This document shows, in pieces, positions 1-7,499 of a stretch of DNA of 14,038 nt. The stretch covers positions 1 to 14,038 of the forward strand of contig DATIBC010000061.1 in the NCBI GenBank assembly GCA_035457725.1, given 5' to 3'. The position numbers and the translations under genes were made by a program. Position 1 is the first letter of the stretch. The number at the start of each line of letters is the position of its first letter. Below the pieces are notes generated by a model. It saw only the letters and a list, made by a program, of their open reading frames with translations. It was not told the DNA's origin and ran no database searches. This stretch comes from DATFES01 sp035457725. Lineage in GTDB: Bacteria > Pseudomonadota > Alphaproteobacteria > CACIAM-22H2.

Positions 1-338
1 TCGACAGCCTCGACGACAGTATCGTCGAGGCGGCGTACGACCTCGGCGGCAGCGGCCCAGCGATCTTGCGCGAGATCGTCGTGCCGCACGCGATGCCCGG
101 GATCGTCGGTGGGACGATCGTCGTCTTCATGTTGACGCTGGGAAATTATCTCACTTCGACGCTGCTCGGCGGCAAGAACAGCCTGTGGTTCACCGAGCAG
201 ATCTATAATCAGTTCATCACCCGCTTCAATTGGGAGCAGGGGTCTGCCTTCGGGTTCCTGTTGCTCGCGCTGTCCTCGCTCATCATCTGGTTCGGCCTGC
301 GGCTGACGGGCCAGAGCCTCGCCAAGACGTTGGGCTGA
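1..338 (+). CDS. ABC transporter permease, PotB-like (C-terminal part; 5' end outside window)
   Basis: This is the last 111 codons of an inner-membrane permease of the binding-protein-dependent type, open from the left edge in frame 3 and ending at TGA 336-338. An EAA-type cytoplasmic loop (EAAYDLGGSGPAIL followed by a conserved VPHAMPG) is coded at about 27-107; this loop docks on the ATPase subunit. Two hydrophobic segments follow, and the stretch LGNYLTSTLLGG resembles PotB/YdcU-type permeases for spermidine and putrescine. A second permease starts 10 bases downstream, as expected for a PotB-PotC pair. The ATPase and the binding protein are probably upstream, outside the window. The substrate is inferred from family resemblance only; other small organic cations or opines are possible. 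An internal TTG at 66 is not a real start, because the EAA loop begins upstream of it. Confidence 0.88.
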   Translation, partial: DSLDDSIVEAAYDLGGSGPAILREIVVPHAMPGIVGGTIVVFMLTLGNYLTSTLLGGKNSLWFTEQIYNQFITRFNWEQGSAFGFLLLALSSLIIWFGLRLTGQSLAKTLG

Positions 339-348
339 GCGCACGCCG

Positions 349-1218
349 ATGCTCGCGACGTTGAATCGCTCGACGCCCGCCCGCCTCGCGACCGGGCTCT
401 ACGTCGCCGCATTCTTCGCTTATCTCTTCGCGCCGCTTCTCACCGTCGCCCTGTTCTCATTCAACGACAGCACCTTCCCATCTCCGCCGTGGCAGGGCTT
501 CACGATCGATTGGTACGTCTCGGCCGACGGCGCGCGGCTTGGCCTGCTGCACGACACGCGCTTGCTTGAGTCGGTTTACGTCAGCCTCAAGGTGGCGCTG
601 GCGGTTGCCCTGCTTTCGGTCGCCGTCGGCACGTGCAACGCATTCCTTCTGGCGCGCCAGGACATACGGTTCCGCGAGACGCTTTACATGATGATGCTGT
701 GGCCCTTGGTTGTGCCGGGGGTGATTCTCGGCATCGCCATCTTGGTCTTCACCAACGGCATCGCCAATCGTCTCGACGAATGGTTAGGCTGGGAGGCCGA
801 ATGGCTGCGTCCAGGCACGACCCTGGTCATTGTGGGCCAATTCTCGTTCATTGCCACGGTCGCCACATTGGTCATCTCGGCACGGCTGAAGAAATTCGAC
901 CCGGTGCTCGAGGAGGCGGCGCTCAGCCTCGGCGCCTCGCGCATCGTCGCAGTGGCGACCGTCACCCTTCCGTTCCTCAGACCGGCGATGATCGGCGCCG
1001 GCATCGTCGCGTTCCTGATGTCGTTCGAGAATTTCAACACGACGTTGATGCTCGTCGGCTCGGACGCCACGTTGCCTGTCGCCATGTATGCGCGGTTGCG
1101 CCAAGGATCGACGCCGGTGCTCAACGCGATCAGCGTCGCGCTGATTCTCGCTTCGGCGCTGCTGGCGCTGGCGATGATCCTTTTGGCGCGTCAGGACGGC
1201 GATTCGAGCCGGAACTAA
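349..1218 (+). CDS. ABC transporter permease, PotC-like
   Basis: A 289-residue inner-membrane permease, slightly longer than typical PotC (about 260-280). Six hydrophobic segments lie near residues 15-38, 76-101, 113-136, 158-180, 212-236 and 259-281. The EAA loop is at about 188-212 (EEAALSLGAS, then TLPFLRP), the contact site for the ATPase. The region after it (LPVAMYARLRQG, residues 242-252) is characteristic of PotC/YdcV-like proteins. The periplasmic loop between helices 1 and 2 contains the FSFND element at residues 36-40, also common in this family. It starts 10 bases after the upstream permease, so the two are surely co-transcribed and should form a heterodimer. No strong ribosome-binding site is visible, which suggests translational coupling. 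Spermidine/putrescine-type uptake is the best family guess; the actual substrate is not shown by the sequence. Confidence 0.9.
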   Translation: MLATLNRSTPARLATGLYVAAFFAYLFAPLLTVALFSFNDSTFPSPPWQGFTIDWYVSADGARLGLLHDTRLLESVYVSLKVALAVALLSVAVGTCNAFLLARQDIRFRETLYMMMLWPLVVPGVILGIAILVFTNGIANRLDEWLGWEAEWLRPGTTLVIVGQFSFIATVATLVISARLKKFDPVLEEAALSLGASRIVAVATVTLPFLRPAMIGAGIVAFLMSFENFNTTLMLVGSDATLPVAMYARLRQGSTPVLNAISVALILASALLALAMILLARQDGDSSRN

Positions 1219-1226
1219 CCGGCCGC

Positions 1227-1646
1227 TCAGCGGGCGACGCGTTGCGGCCGCAGCGAGATCTTATTGGTGCAGGATTCGCTGTTCGTCTCCCCCGAGAAAA
1301 CGCCATCCCTGAAGTAGCCGCGGATCGTCGTGTCGTCGCCGAACGGCCGCGCGCGCGCGATCATCTCGCCGTCGGTCTCGATGTATGCTTCGAACGTTTC
1401 GACGACCAGCCCTGGCGTTCGATAATGGTAGATCTCGCCGGCGATATTGCCGTCCTTGATTTGCATGCGATAGGGCACGACGGCGGGACAGCTGTTGTCG
1501 CCGCGGCTGCGTACGGCGCGCCCCTCCCACGCCCCATCGAGCTGCGCGAGATCGGGCGGTGGGCGATTGGCGCAGGCCGAGACGACGGCAACCAACACGG
1601 CGGCGAGAATCGGTCGAGGGCGCACGCGGGTGCTCTTCGATGACAT
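1227..1646 (-). CDS. predicted lipoprotein of unknown function
   Basis: A 139-residue protein I do not recognise. A basic N-terminus (residues 1-11) is followed by a hydrophobic stretch (13-23) and a lipobox V-S-A-C with the modified cysteine at position 25, so export and lipid anchoring are predicted. The mature part starts with a proline-rich linker and then LDGAWEGRA (37-45), which resembles the opening strand of small beta-barrel or lipocalin-like domains. Repeated G-x-I/F strands follow (GNIAGEIYH, TIRGYFRDGVFSGE). Two cysteines, C53 and C126, could form one disulfide in the periplasm. Its stop lies only 8 bases from the convergent PotC-like stop. A TTGACT hexamer lies upstream on the reverse strand (1698-1693), but no clear -10 accompanies it. 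Function is not inferable; the lipoprotein prediction is the solid part. Confidence 0.75.
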   Translation of the reverse strand: MSSKSTRVRPRPILAAVLVAVVSACANRPPPDLAQLDGAWEGRAVRSRGDNSCPAVVPYRMQIKDGNIAGEIYHYRTPGLVVETFEAYIETDGEMIARARPFGDDTTIRGYFRDGVFSGETNSESCTNKISLRPQRVAR

Positions 1647-1715
1647 GACGGCGTTGATCGAGCTGCCGCCAGTTTTTGCATGCCGGCACGAGAGTCAAGG
1701 CCGACCTTTGGCCGA

Positions 1716-2216
1716 TCAAGCGTCCTCGGGCAGCGGCAGGTGGCCGTTGACGGCGAGCCAGCGAAGCAAGAACCCATAGGCGGTGCCGACGCCGCCGTTG
1801 ACGATCAGCGACAAGAAGAAGCCGCCGGAATTAGGCGCCAACCCAATTACCGCGCCGCCGCCGAGCGAAACCAATGCGGCGATGGGCACGAACACTCCGG
1901 TGCCAGGCAATGTTCGCCCGGCGAGGTCCGCGAGCTCGCTCTTGACCGCTCCGCGGAAATCCTCGCCCTTGGCGCCACGCCAGACTGCGCGGCCGAGCCG
2001 CTTCATCACCGCGGCATGGGCGATGGCGTACCAGCTCGTCATTCCAAGGCCGAAACACAGCGGCAACATTATGAAGCCGACGATCGCGGCGAGCCATGAT
2101 CCGGGGGCCAGCCACTCGGCCAGCCATGCACCGATCGCTATGCCGCCGAAGAGCAGCGCTGCCAGCAGCAGTATCAGGCGTAGCGTCTGTCCGAGGCGCT
2201 CGATAGATCCGCTCAT
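1716..2216 (-). CDS. predicted inner-membrane protein of unknown function
   Basis: A 166-residue hydrophobic protein I do not recognise. About four membrane segments are seen near residues 12-33, 41-69, 105-127 and 131-152, with a basic, soluble loop between the second and third (about 71-98, MKRLGRAVWRGAKGEDFRGA). Glycine-rich helices (SLGGGAVIGLA, VNGGVGTAYGFLL) suggest tight helix packing. The gene precedes the lipoprotein gene at 1227-1646 on the same strand with a 69-base gap, so the two may be co-transcribed. Its start faces copA across a 127-base divergent gap (2217-2343). No Shine-Dalgarno is visible upstream of ATG 2216. It has the base composition of its neighbours and shows no sign of recent transfer. 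It has no copper-binding motif, so I do not assign it to the copper module. Confidence 0.72.
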   Translation of the reverse strand: MSGSIERLGQTLRLILLLAALLFGGIAIGAWLAEWLAPGSWLAAIVGFIMLPLCFGLGMTSWYAIAHAAVMKRLGRAVWRGAKGEDFRGAVKSELADLAGRTLPGTGVFVPIAALVSLGGGAVIGLAPNSGGFFLSLIVNGGVGTAYGFLLRWLAVNGHLPLPEDA

Positions 2217-2306
2217 GGTCGAAGGATAGCGGGAGGTTGCGTCAGGAACGTTAAGCGGTAGGGCGTCGGCGGTAGATCGAAAGCGCCATTTCGCTGTCGA
2301 TCAACC

Positions 2307-2337
2307 TTGACCTTCCTAGAACTGGAATGTCTATTTA
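2307..2337 (+). promoter_or_regulatory. CueR-type copA promoter and operator
   Basis: A -35 hexamer TTGACC (2307-2312) and a -10 TATTTA (2332-2337) are separated by 19 bases, the overlong spacer typical of MerR-family promoters. Between them lies an imperfect dyad ACCTTCC (2310-2316), 7 bases, GGAATGT (2324-2330), which matches the arrangement of the Escherichia coli copA operator (ACCTTCC-N7-GGAAGGT) with one mismatch in the right half. The cueR-like gene downstream encodes the expected regulator. Activation by Cu(I)-bound CueR through DNA distortion is inferred from the family. Confidence 0.9.
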
Positions 2338-2343
2338 CAGGAC

Positions 2344-4851
2344 ATGTCGACTGCCGCCACCCTTCTGCGCGACGCCTTGTCGGCCGTATGGCGTCCTCCG
2401 GCGCGAGACGAGCGATCGTCCTTGCCCGCGGCCTCTTCTGCGGTCGCGACGTTCCCGGTGACCGGCATGACCTGCGCGTCATGCGTGGCGCGCCTCGAAC
2501 GCGCGCTCGCTGGCGAGCCGGGCGTCCGCGAAGCGACGGCCAGCCTTGCCAGTGAAAGCGCGCGTGTCGCATTCGATCCGGACGTCACTTCAATGGAACG
2601 GGTCGTAGGCGCTGTCCATCGCGCCGGGTATTCGGTTCCCGAAGCGAATCTCGATTTCGAGATCGATGGAATGACCTGCGCGTCGTGCGTGGCACGCATC
2701 GAAAAGGCGATCGCCATGGTGCCCGGCGTGCTGTCGGCGGAGGTGAACCTCGCCAACGAACGGGCCCGCGTCCGCGTGGCGGGGGACGCGGGACACTTGA
2801 CGCATGCGATCATCGCCGCCATCAAGCGGGCAGGTTATGCGGCGGCGCCTTGGACCGATGTGGCGATTCGTGCTGCCGATGCGGAAAGCGAGATCGCGCG
2901 CCGCAGTCGCCGCGAGCTCGTCATGTTTTTCATCGCCGCGGCGCTGACGATGCCGCTCGTCGTGCAGATGACCATTCACGTTCTGGGCGGTCACTGGCGG
3001 ATGCCCCCGCTAGTCGAGCTGGCGCTGGCGACGCCCGTCCAATTCTGGATCGGAGCGCGCTTCTACGTCGCTGCCTGGAAGGCGGTACGTGCGCGCGCCG
3101 GCAACATGGACCTGCTGGTGGCGCTAGGCACGTCGGCGGCGTATTTCTACAGCGCCGTTCTGGTCGCCGGCCATCCATTCGATGCATCCGAGTTGTACTT
3201 CGAAGGGGCGGCCGTGGTGATCACGCTCGTCGTGCTCGGTAAATGGCTCGAGGCGCGCGCCAAGCGTGGCGCTGCGGCGGCGATCCGGGCACTGATGGCG
3301 CTGACGCCCGAACGCGCGCTCATCGAGCGCGACGGTGGGGTGGTCGATGTGGCCGCCGATAGCCTTCTGCCGGGCGATATCGTCGTTGTCCGTCCCGGGA
3401 CGCGGGTGCCCGCCGATGGCCACGTTCTGACCGGCGAGAGCGCGGTCGACGAATCGTTGCTCACCGGAGAAAGCAAGCCGGTGGCGAAACAGCCGGGCGA
3501 CACGGTAACCGGCGGGTCGATCAACGGCGATGGATTATTGCGGATCGAGGTACGCGCCGTCGGCGCCGACGCCGTGCTCGCGCGAATCATTCGCCTTGTC
3601 GAAAGCGCACAAGCCTCGAAAGCGCCGGTGCAGCGCCTCGTCGACCAGATAAGCGCCGTCTTCGTGCCGATCGTCGTCGTGATCGCCGGCATCGCGTTCT
3701 TGGGCTGGTGGCTCTTGGCCGGCGATCCTGTTGGCGGCCTGATCGCCGCTGTCGCCGTGCTCGTCATCGCCTGCCCGTGCGCGTTGGGCCTCGCGACGCC
3801 GACGGCGATCATGGCGGGCGCCGGCGCCGCGGCGCGTGCGGGAATTCTGATCAAGGACGCCGAAGCGCTCGAGAAGGCTTACAACGTCGACGTGGTCATC
3901 TTCGACAAGACTGGGACTCTGACCTACGGACACCCACGAGTAACGGCGATCGACCCCGCCGCCGGTGTGGCGGCGGAAGAGCTGATCGGCCTGGCCGCGG
4001 CGGCGCAGAGCGGCAGCGAGCACCCGCTCGCGCGAGCCGTGCTTGACCATGCGCGCGAGCTGAAAATCGTGGTTTCTCCGCCGACGGCGTTCAAGGCGCA
4101 ACCTGGACGCGGGCTGGAGGCCGAGGTGTCGGGGCGTCGTATCCTCATCGGCAACCGGCGTTTGATGGCCGACGCCGGCGTCGATATCGCGGAGTTTATT
4201 GAGCGCGCCGAGGCTCTGGAGATTGGCGGAAGCACGGTGATGTTCATCGCCGCCGCTCCCTGCGGCGATGGTATGACGGCATGGCAGGTGCTGGGCCTGA
4301 TCGGTGCCGGCGATGCCCCGCGGCCCGAGGCGGCGCGGGCGGTCGATACGCTACGCGCGCGTGGGCTCGTCACGGTGATGCTGACCGGCGACAATCGCCG
4401 CACCGCCGAGTTCATCGCCGCCCAGCTCGGCCTCGATCGCGTCATCGCTGAAGTGCTGCCACAGGACAAATCGCGGGCCGTAACCAGGCTTCGCGAGGAA
4501 GGCCACGTCGTCGCTATGGTCGGCGACGGCGTCAACGACGCGCCGGCGCTCGCGGCGGCGGACGTGGGAATGGCCATGGGCAGCGGCGCCGACGCGGCGA
4601 TGGCGGCTGCGGCGATCACGCTGATGCGCGGCGATCCGACGCTGGTCGCCGCCGCTCTAGACGCCTCCCGAGCCACCTACGCGAAGATCCGCCAGAACCT
4701 GTTCTGGGCGTTCGCCTACAACCTGATCGGGCTGCCGCTTGCCGCATTCGGTCTCTTGAACCCGGTGCTCGCCGGGGCGGCGATGGCTTTTTCCTCCGTC
4801 AGCGTCGTGACGAACTCGCTGTGGCTGCGCCGCTGGCGTACAGCGGCCTGA
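2344..4851 (+). CDS. copA: copper-translocating P1B-type ATPase CopA
   Basis: An 835-residue inner-membrane pump that exports Cu(I) from the cytoplasm using ATP. Two N-terminal heavy-metal-associated domains carry GMTCASC motifs (C44/C47 and C112/C115). Eight membrane helices are expected after residue 190. The transport motif CPC is at 477-479, and the Cu(I)-selectivity residues are in place (YN at 792-793 in helix 7, MAFSS at 814-818 in helix 8). The TGES actuator loop is at 374-377, the phosphorylated aspartate at D521 in DKTGTLT, the HP motif of the nucleotide domain at 560-561, and GDGVND at 727-732. All catalytic residues are present and the length is normal. ATG 2344 is preferred, although the promoter leaves almost no leader; the next in-frame ATG would cut into the first metal-binding domain. 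cueR and copZ follow in the same direction. Confidence 0.97.
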   Translation: MSTAATLLRDALSAVWRPPARDERSSLPAASSAVATFPVTGMTCASCVARLERALAGEPGVREATASLASESARVAFDPDVTSMERVVGAVHRAGYSVPEANLDFEIDGMTCASCVARIEKAIAMVPGVLSAEVNLANERARVRVAGDAGHLTHAIIAAIKRAGYAAAPWTDVAIRAADAESEIARRSRRELVMFFIAAALTMPLVVQMTIHVLGGHWRMPPLVELALATPVQFWIGARFYVAAWKAVRARAGNMDLLVALGTSAAYFYSAVLVAGHPFDASELYFEGAAVVITLVVLGKWLEARAKRGAAAAIRALMALTPERALIERDGGVVDVAADSLLPGDIVVVRPGTRVPADGHVLTGESAVDESLLTGESKPVAKQPGDTVTGGSINGDGLLRIEVRAVGADAVLARIIRLVESAQASKAPVQRLVDQISAVFVPIVVVIAGIAFLGWWLLAGDPVGGLIAAVAVLVIACPCALGLATPTAIMAGAGAAARAGILIKDAEALEKAYNVDVVIFDKTGTLTYGHPRVTAIDPAAGVAAEELIGLAAAAQSGSEHPLARAVLDHARELKIVVSPPTAFKAQPGRGLEAEVSGRRILIGNRRLMADAGVDIAEFIERAEALEIGGSTVMFIAAAPCGDGMTAWQVLGLIGAGDAPRPEAARAVDTLRARGLVTVMLTGDNRRTAEFIAAQLGLDRVIAEVLPQDKSRAVTRLREEGHVVAMVGDGVNDAPALAAADVGMAMGSGADAAMAAAAITLMRGDPTLVAAALDASRATYAKIRQNLFWAFAYNLIGLPLAAFGLLNPVLAGAAMAFSSVSVVTNSLWLRRWRTAA

Positions 4852-4888
4852 CCATTGGTTCAACGAGAGAGAAGCAAGGAGTAGGACA

Positions 4889-5344
4889 ATGAACATTGGA
4901 TCGGCGGCGGAGCGGTCGGGCGTCCCGCGCAAGACGATCCGCTACTACGAGAGCATCGGGCTGATCGCCGCAGCGGATCGTCGCGCGAATAATTACCGCG
5001 ACTACTCCGAAAGCGACGTGCAGACCCTGCGCTTCATCCATCGCGCGCGGAGCCTTGGCTTTTCGGTCAGGGAGGTCGCTGGTTTGCTCGCGCTTTGGCG
5101 CGACCGGCGTCGCGCCAGCCACGACGTCAAGGCGCTGGCCGTGGCGCATGTTCACGACATCGACCGCAAGGTCGCCGAGCTGCAGTCGATGCGCCGGACC
5201 TTGACCGAATTGACCGAGCGTTGCCATGGCGACCAGCGGCCCGAATGCCCGATCCTCGACGATCTCGCCGGCGGCGACGTGCCGGAGCGCCGACGTGACC
5301 AAGCCGCCGCCGCCAACCATCGGCAGGCAGGAGCAGGACGATGA
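4889..5344 (+). CDS. cueR: copper-responsive MerR-family regulator CueR
   Basis: A 151-residue cytoplasmic activator of copper-efflux genes. The N-terminal winged helix-turn-helix is clear (IGSAAERSGVPRKTIRYYES, residues 3-22), followed by the second DNA-binding element NNYRDYS and a dimerisation helix at about 80-110. The metal loop has C112 and C120 with seven residues between them, and serine at position 77. All three positions coincide with those of E. coli CueR, where the two cysteines bind Cu(I) and Ser77 marks sensors of monovalent ions. A good ribosome-binding site, AAGGAG (4876-4881), sits 7 bases before ATG. The gene follows copA by 37 bases with no visible terminator, so regulator and pump are probably one transcript. 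The C-terminal tail is about 15 residues longer than in E. coli, is Arg/Ala-rich, and overlaps the copZ start. Confidence 0.93.
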   Translation: MNIGSAAERSGVPRKTIRYYESIGLIAAADRRANNYRDYSESDVQTLRFIHRARSLGFSVREVAGLLALWRDRRRASHDVKALAVAHVHDIDRKVAELQSMRRTLTELTERCHGDQRPECPILDDLAGGDVPERRRDQAAAANHRQAGAGR

Positions 5345-5550
5345 AGGCGACTTATAGCGTAGGCGGCATGACCTGCGGCGGCTGCGTTCGCGCAGTTGGC
5401 AACGCCATCCAAGCCTTGGCGCCCGCGGCGAAAGTCACGGTCGACCTAGAGCGGAGCCTCGTGACCGTCGAGGGGGCTGCGGCAGAATCCACGGTCGCTC
5501 GCGCGATCGAAGAGGCTGGATTTGTTTACAACGGTCGCGCGCCCGATTGA
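5341..5550 (+). CDS. copZ: copper chaperone CopZ (HMA domain)
   Basis: A 69-residue soluble protein made of a single heavy-metal-associated domain. The Cu(I)-binding motif GMTCGGC gives C12 and C15, and the rest fits the beta-alpha-beta-beta-alpha-beta fold (VTVDLERSLVTVEG as strands 2-3, STVARAIEEAGF as helix 2). CopZ-type chaperones carry Cu(I) in the cytoplasm to the N-terminal domains of CopA and may exchange it with CueR. The start codon overlaps the cueR stop (ATGA at 5341-5344), and an AGGAG site lies at 5329-5333 inside cueR, so the two are translationally coupled. This is the last gene of the copper module. The next gene is convergent, 20 bases away, and no obvious terminator lies between them. 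Confidence 0.93.
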   Translation: MKATYSVGGMTCGGCVRAVGNAIQALAPAAKVTVDLERSLVTVEGAAAESTVARAIEEAGFVYNGRAPD

Positions 5551-5570
5551 GGGGCCGACCGACGGCGACA

Positions 5571-7457
5571 CTAAAGCAGTCGCTCGATCACGTCGCGACG
5601 AATCTCGACGCCGTGGCGCTCGCGTAATGCGGCGCCATACTCGCTCACCAGGTCGTTGGCCATCTGCTGTCGAAGTTCGCCGCGGATTCGCTCCACCGCC
5701 AGGCTGTCGGCCGCCGGATCGGCCGGAACGATGTCGACCAGACGCAACACATGGTAGCCGCCGCGCGTTGGAGCCAATGCCAAATCGCCGGGTTTGAGGC
5801 CGAAAAGTCGCGCCGCGAGATCGGCCTGGATCCTCGTGCCGCCGTCGCCCTCGCCGGTGCGGGTGGCAGGCGGAATCTTATCGACCTTCAATCCGTGTTC
5901 GCTGCCAGCCGCTTCCAATGTCGCGCCGCCCTTGGCGCGCTCGAGAATCTTCTCGGCGCGCTCGCGCGCCTTGACATCCCGCTGTTGTGCTTCCCATAGC
6001 GCGATCGCCGCGCTGCGGACCTCGTCGAGCGGGCGCAGTTGCGCGGGCGTGATCTGATCGACGCGATAGATGTACCAGGCGCCCGATTGTGATTCGACGA
6101 GTTGTTCGACCGCGCCGGCCGCGGTTTCGAAGACCCGCTGCACCACGTCGCTCGCATCGGCGAACACCGCCACCGGCGCGCCGTCGGGCCCCATGCCACG
6201 CGCGTCGACCGCGGCGACCTTGATCATGGCAAGGCCGTGCTTCGTCGCCGCCTCGGCGAGCTGCGCGCCGCGGGTCAGCTCCTCGTCGATTTTCACCGCG
6301 GTTTCGTACGCTTGATCGGCAGCCAGCCTTTGGGCGACCTCCTTCGTCAGGCGGTCGCGCACGTCGTCGAGCCGGGCGTCCTTGCCGGGCTCGACCTTGG
6401 AGACACGCACGATGTGCCAGCCGAAATCGCTCTTGATCGGGTCGGTGACCGCGCCCTCGCCAAGCGCAAACACGGCGTTCGACAACTCCTCCGGCAGCTC
6501 GTCGCGCGTATAGAGTCCAAGTTTGGTCTGCTCCGGCGTCTGGCTCGCGGTCTCGCGCGCCACGGCGAAGAAATCGCCTCCATTCTTGATCTTCGCGTGA
6601 GCGGCCTTGGCGGCCGTTTCATCGGCGATGAGAATCTGCTCGACCTCGCGCCTCTCGGGCACCACGAACTCCAAACTGCGCGTCTCGAATTCCTCGCGGA
6701 TCTGTTCTTCCGTCGGCTTGACGCTGGCAAGCAACTCCTCCGCGCCAACCTTGACGACGCTCACCGCTCGGTACTCCGGCGCGGTGAACCGGTCCTTGTT
6801 TTCCTCGTAGATCTGCTGGACCTGTTCGTCGGTTGGACTGTCGACGTCGCTGAACGCGCTCGCCGCGACGAAGACCGTCTCGCCCCCGCGCTTTTCATTG
6901 CGGTGCCGATAGATGCGATCGGCCAAAAGGTCCGGCACGCGCACGCCCGCGGCGAGCGATTCGAGCACCAAGGACCGCGGGATGTCCTGGCGCAGCGTCG
7001 CGACGTAACGCTGCTCGTTGTACCCGTTCTGGCTCAACAGCTGCTGAAAGACGAACCGATCGAACTGACCGGTTGGACCGCGAAATGCCGGATCGGAGGT
7101 GATCCGCGCGCGCACGAGATCGTCGCCCGCCGCGATGCCGAGCTTGGCCGCCGAGCGGTCGAGCAGCGCCTGTTCGACGATGCGCTCGACCACGCGGTCG
7201 ATAAGCCCGCTCTGGCGCACGAACTCGGGGTCGATCGTGCCGCCAAAGGCGCGACGCAGCCGCTCGAGTTCCTGCTGGTACTCGGCCTGAACTTGCGAGG
7301 CCTTGACTTCGAGGCCGGCGACCTTGATGGCGACAGGATCGTCGCGACGCAGAAAAGCGTAATCGCCGATGCCCCACACCGCGAAGCTCAGCACCAATAC
7401 GCTGAACAAGACTTTGGCGACGATGCCCGCCGCCTTGCTGCGCATGGCTTGCAGCAT
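5571..7457 (-). CDS. ppiD: PpiD/SurA-type periplasmic peptidyl-prolyl isomerase
   Basis: A 628-residue folding factor anchored in the inner membrane with its bulk in the periplasm. Residues 1-11 are basic and cytoplasmic, 12-30 form the single membrane anchor (LFSVLVLSFAVWGIGDYAF), and 40-260 are a SurA-like chaperone domain. A parvulin rotamase domain spans about 265-358 (VEQILIADE, LGLYTRDELP, KSDFGWHIVRV). A second rotamase-like C-terminal region ends near residue 575 (GYHVLRLVDIVPAD), as is usual for PpiD. Reading frame upstream of 7457 stays open for 101 codons, but those residues look non-coding; MLQAMRSKAAG is the typical N-terminus of this family. A second ATG at 7445 is possible. An AGGAG lies 13 bases before ATG 7457, longer than ideal. 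The gene diverges from tpiA and converges on copZ. Confidence 0.93.
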   Translation of the reverse strand: MLQAMRSKAAGIVAKVLFSVLVLSFAVWGIGDYAFLRRDDPVAIKVAGLEVKASQVQAEYQQELERLRRAFGGTIDPEFVRQSGLIDRVVERIVEQALLDRSAAKLGIAAGDDLVRARITSDPAFRGPTGQFDRFVFQQLLSQNGYNEQRYVATLRQDIPRSLVLESLAAGVRVPDLLADRIYRHRNEKRGGETVFVAASAFSDVDSPTDEQVQQIYEENKDRFTAPEYRAVSVVKVGAEELLASVKPTEEQIREEFETRSLEFVVPERREVEQILIADETAAKAAHAKIKNGGDFFAVARETASQTPEQTKLGLYTRDELPEELSNAVFALGEGAVTDPIKSDFGWHIVRVSKVEPGKDARLDDVRDRLTKEVAQRLAADQAYETAVKIDEELTRGAQLAEAATKHGLAMIKVAAVDARGMGPDGAPVAVFADASDVVQRVFETAAGAVEQLVESQSGAWYIYRVDQITPAQLRPLDEVRSAAIALWEAQQRDVKARERAEKILERAKGGATLEAAGSEHGLKVDKIPPATRTGEGDGGTRIQADLAARLFGLKPGDLALAPTRGGYHVLRLVDIVPADPAADSLAVERIRGELRQQMANDLVSEYGAALRERHGVEIRRDVIERLL

Positions 7458-7499
7458 GGGACGCGAGTGGCTCCTGGAACATGGGTAGAATGCGGCGGC

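Noticed and set aside
1219..1260. Short GC palindromes at the PotC-like/lipoprotein junction (CCGC-TCA-GCGG, TGCGGCCGCA) as a bidirectional terminator
   Set aside because: The stems are only 4-5 base pairs with no T runs on either strand, not distinguishable from chance in GC-rich sequence.
633..1643. A 336-codon forward open frame overlapping the PotC-like permease and the lipoprotein gene
   Set aside because: It crosses the convergent junction of two better-supported genes, and its translation is Arg/His-rich with no family resemblance.
2217..2306. A promoter for the reverse-strand membrane protein in the divergent gap with copA
   Set aside because: No pair of -35 and -10 hexamers with acceptable spacing could be found on the reverse strand, so the CueR-type operator is not assigned to that gene.
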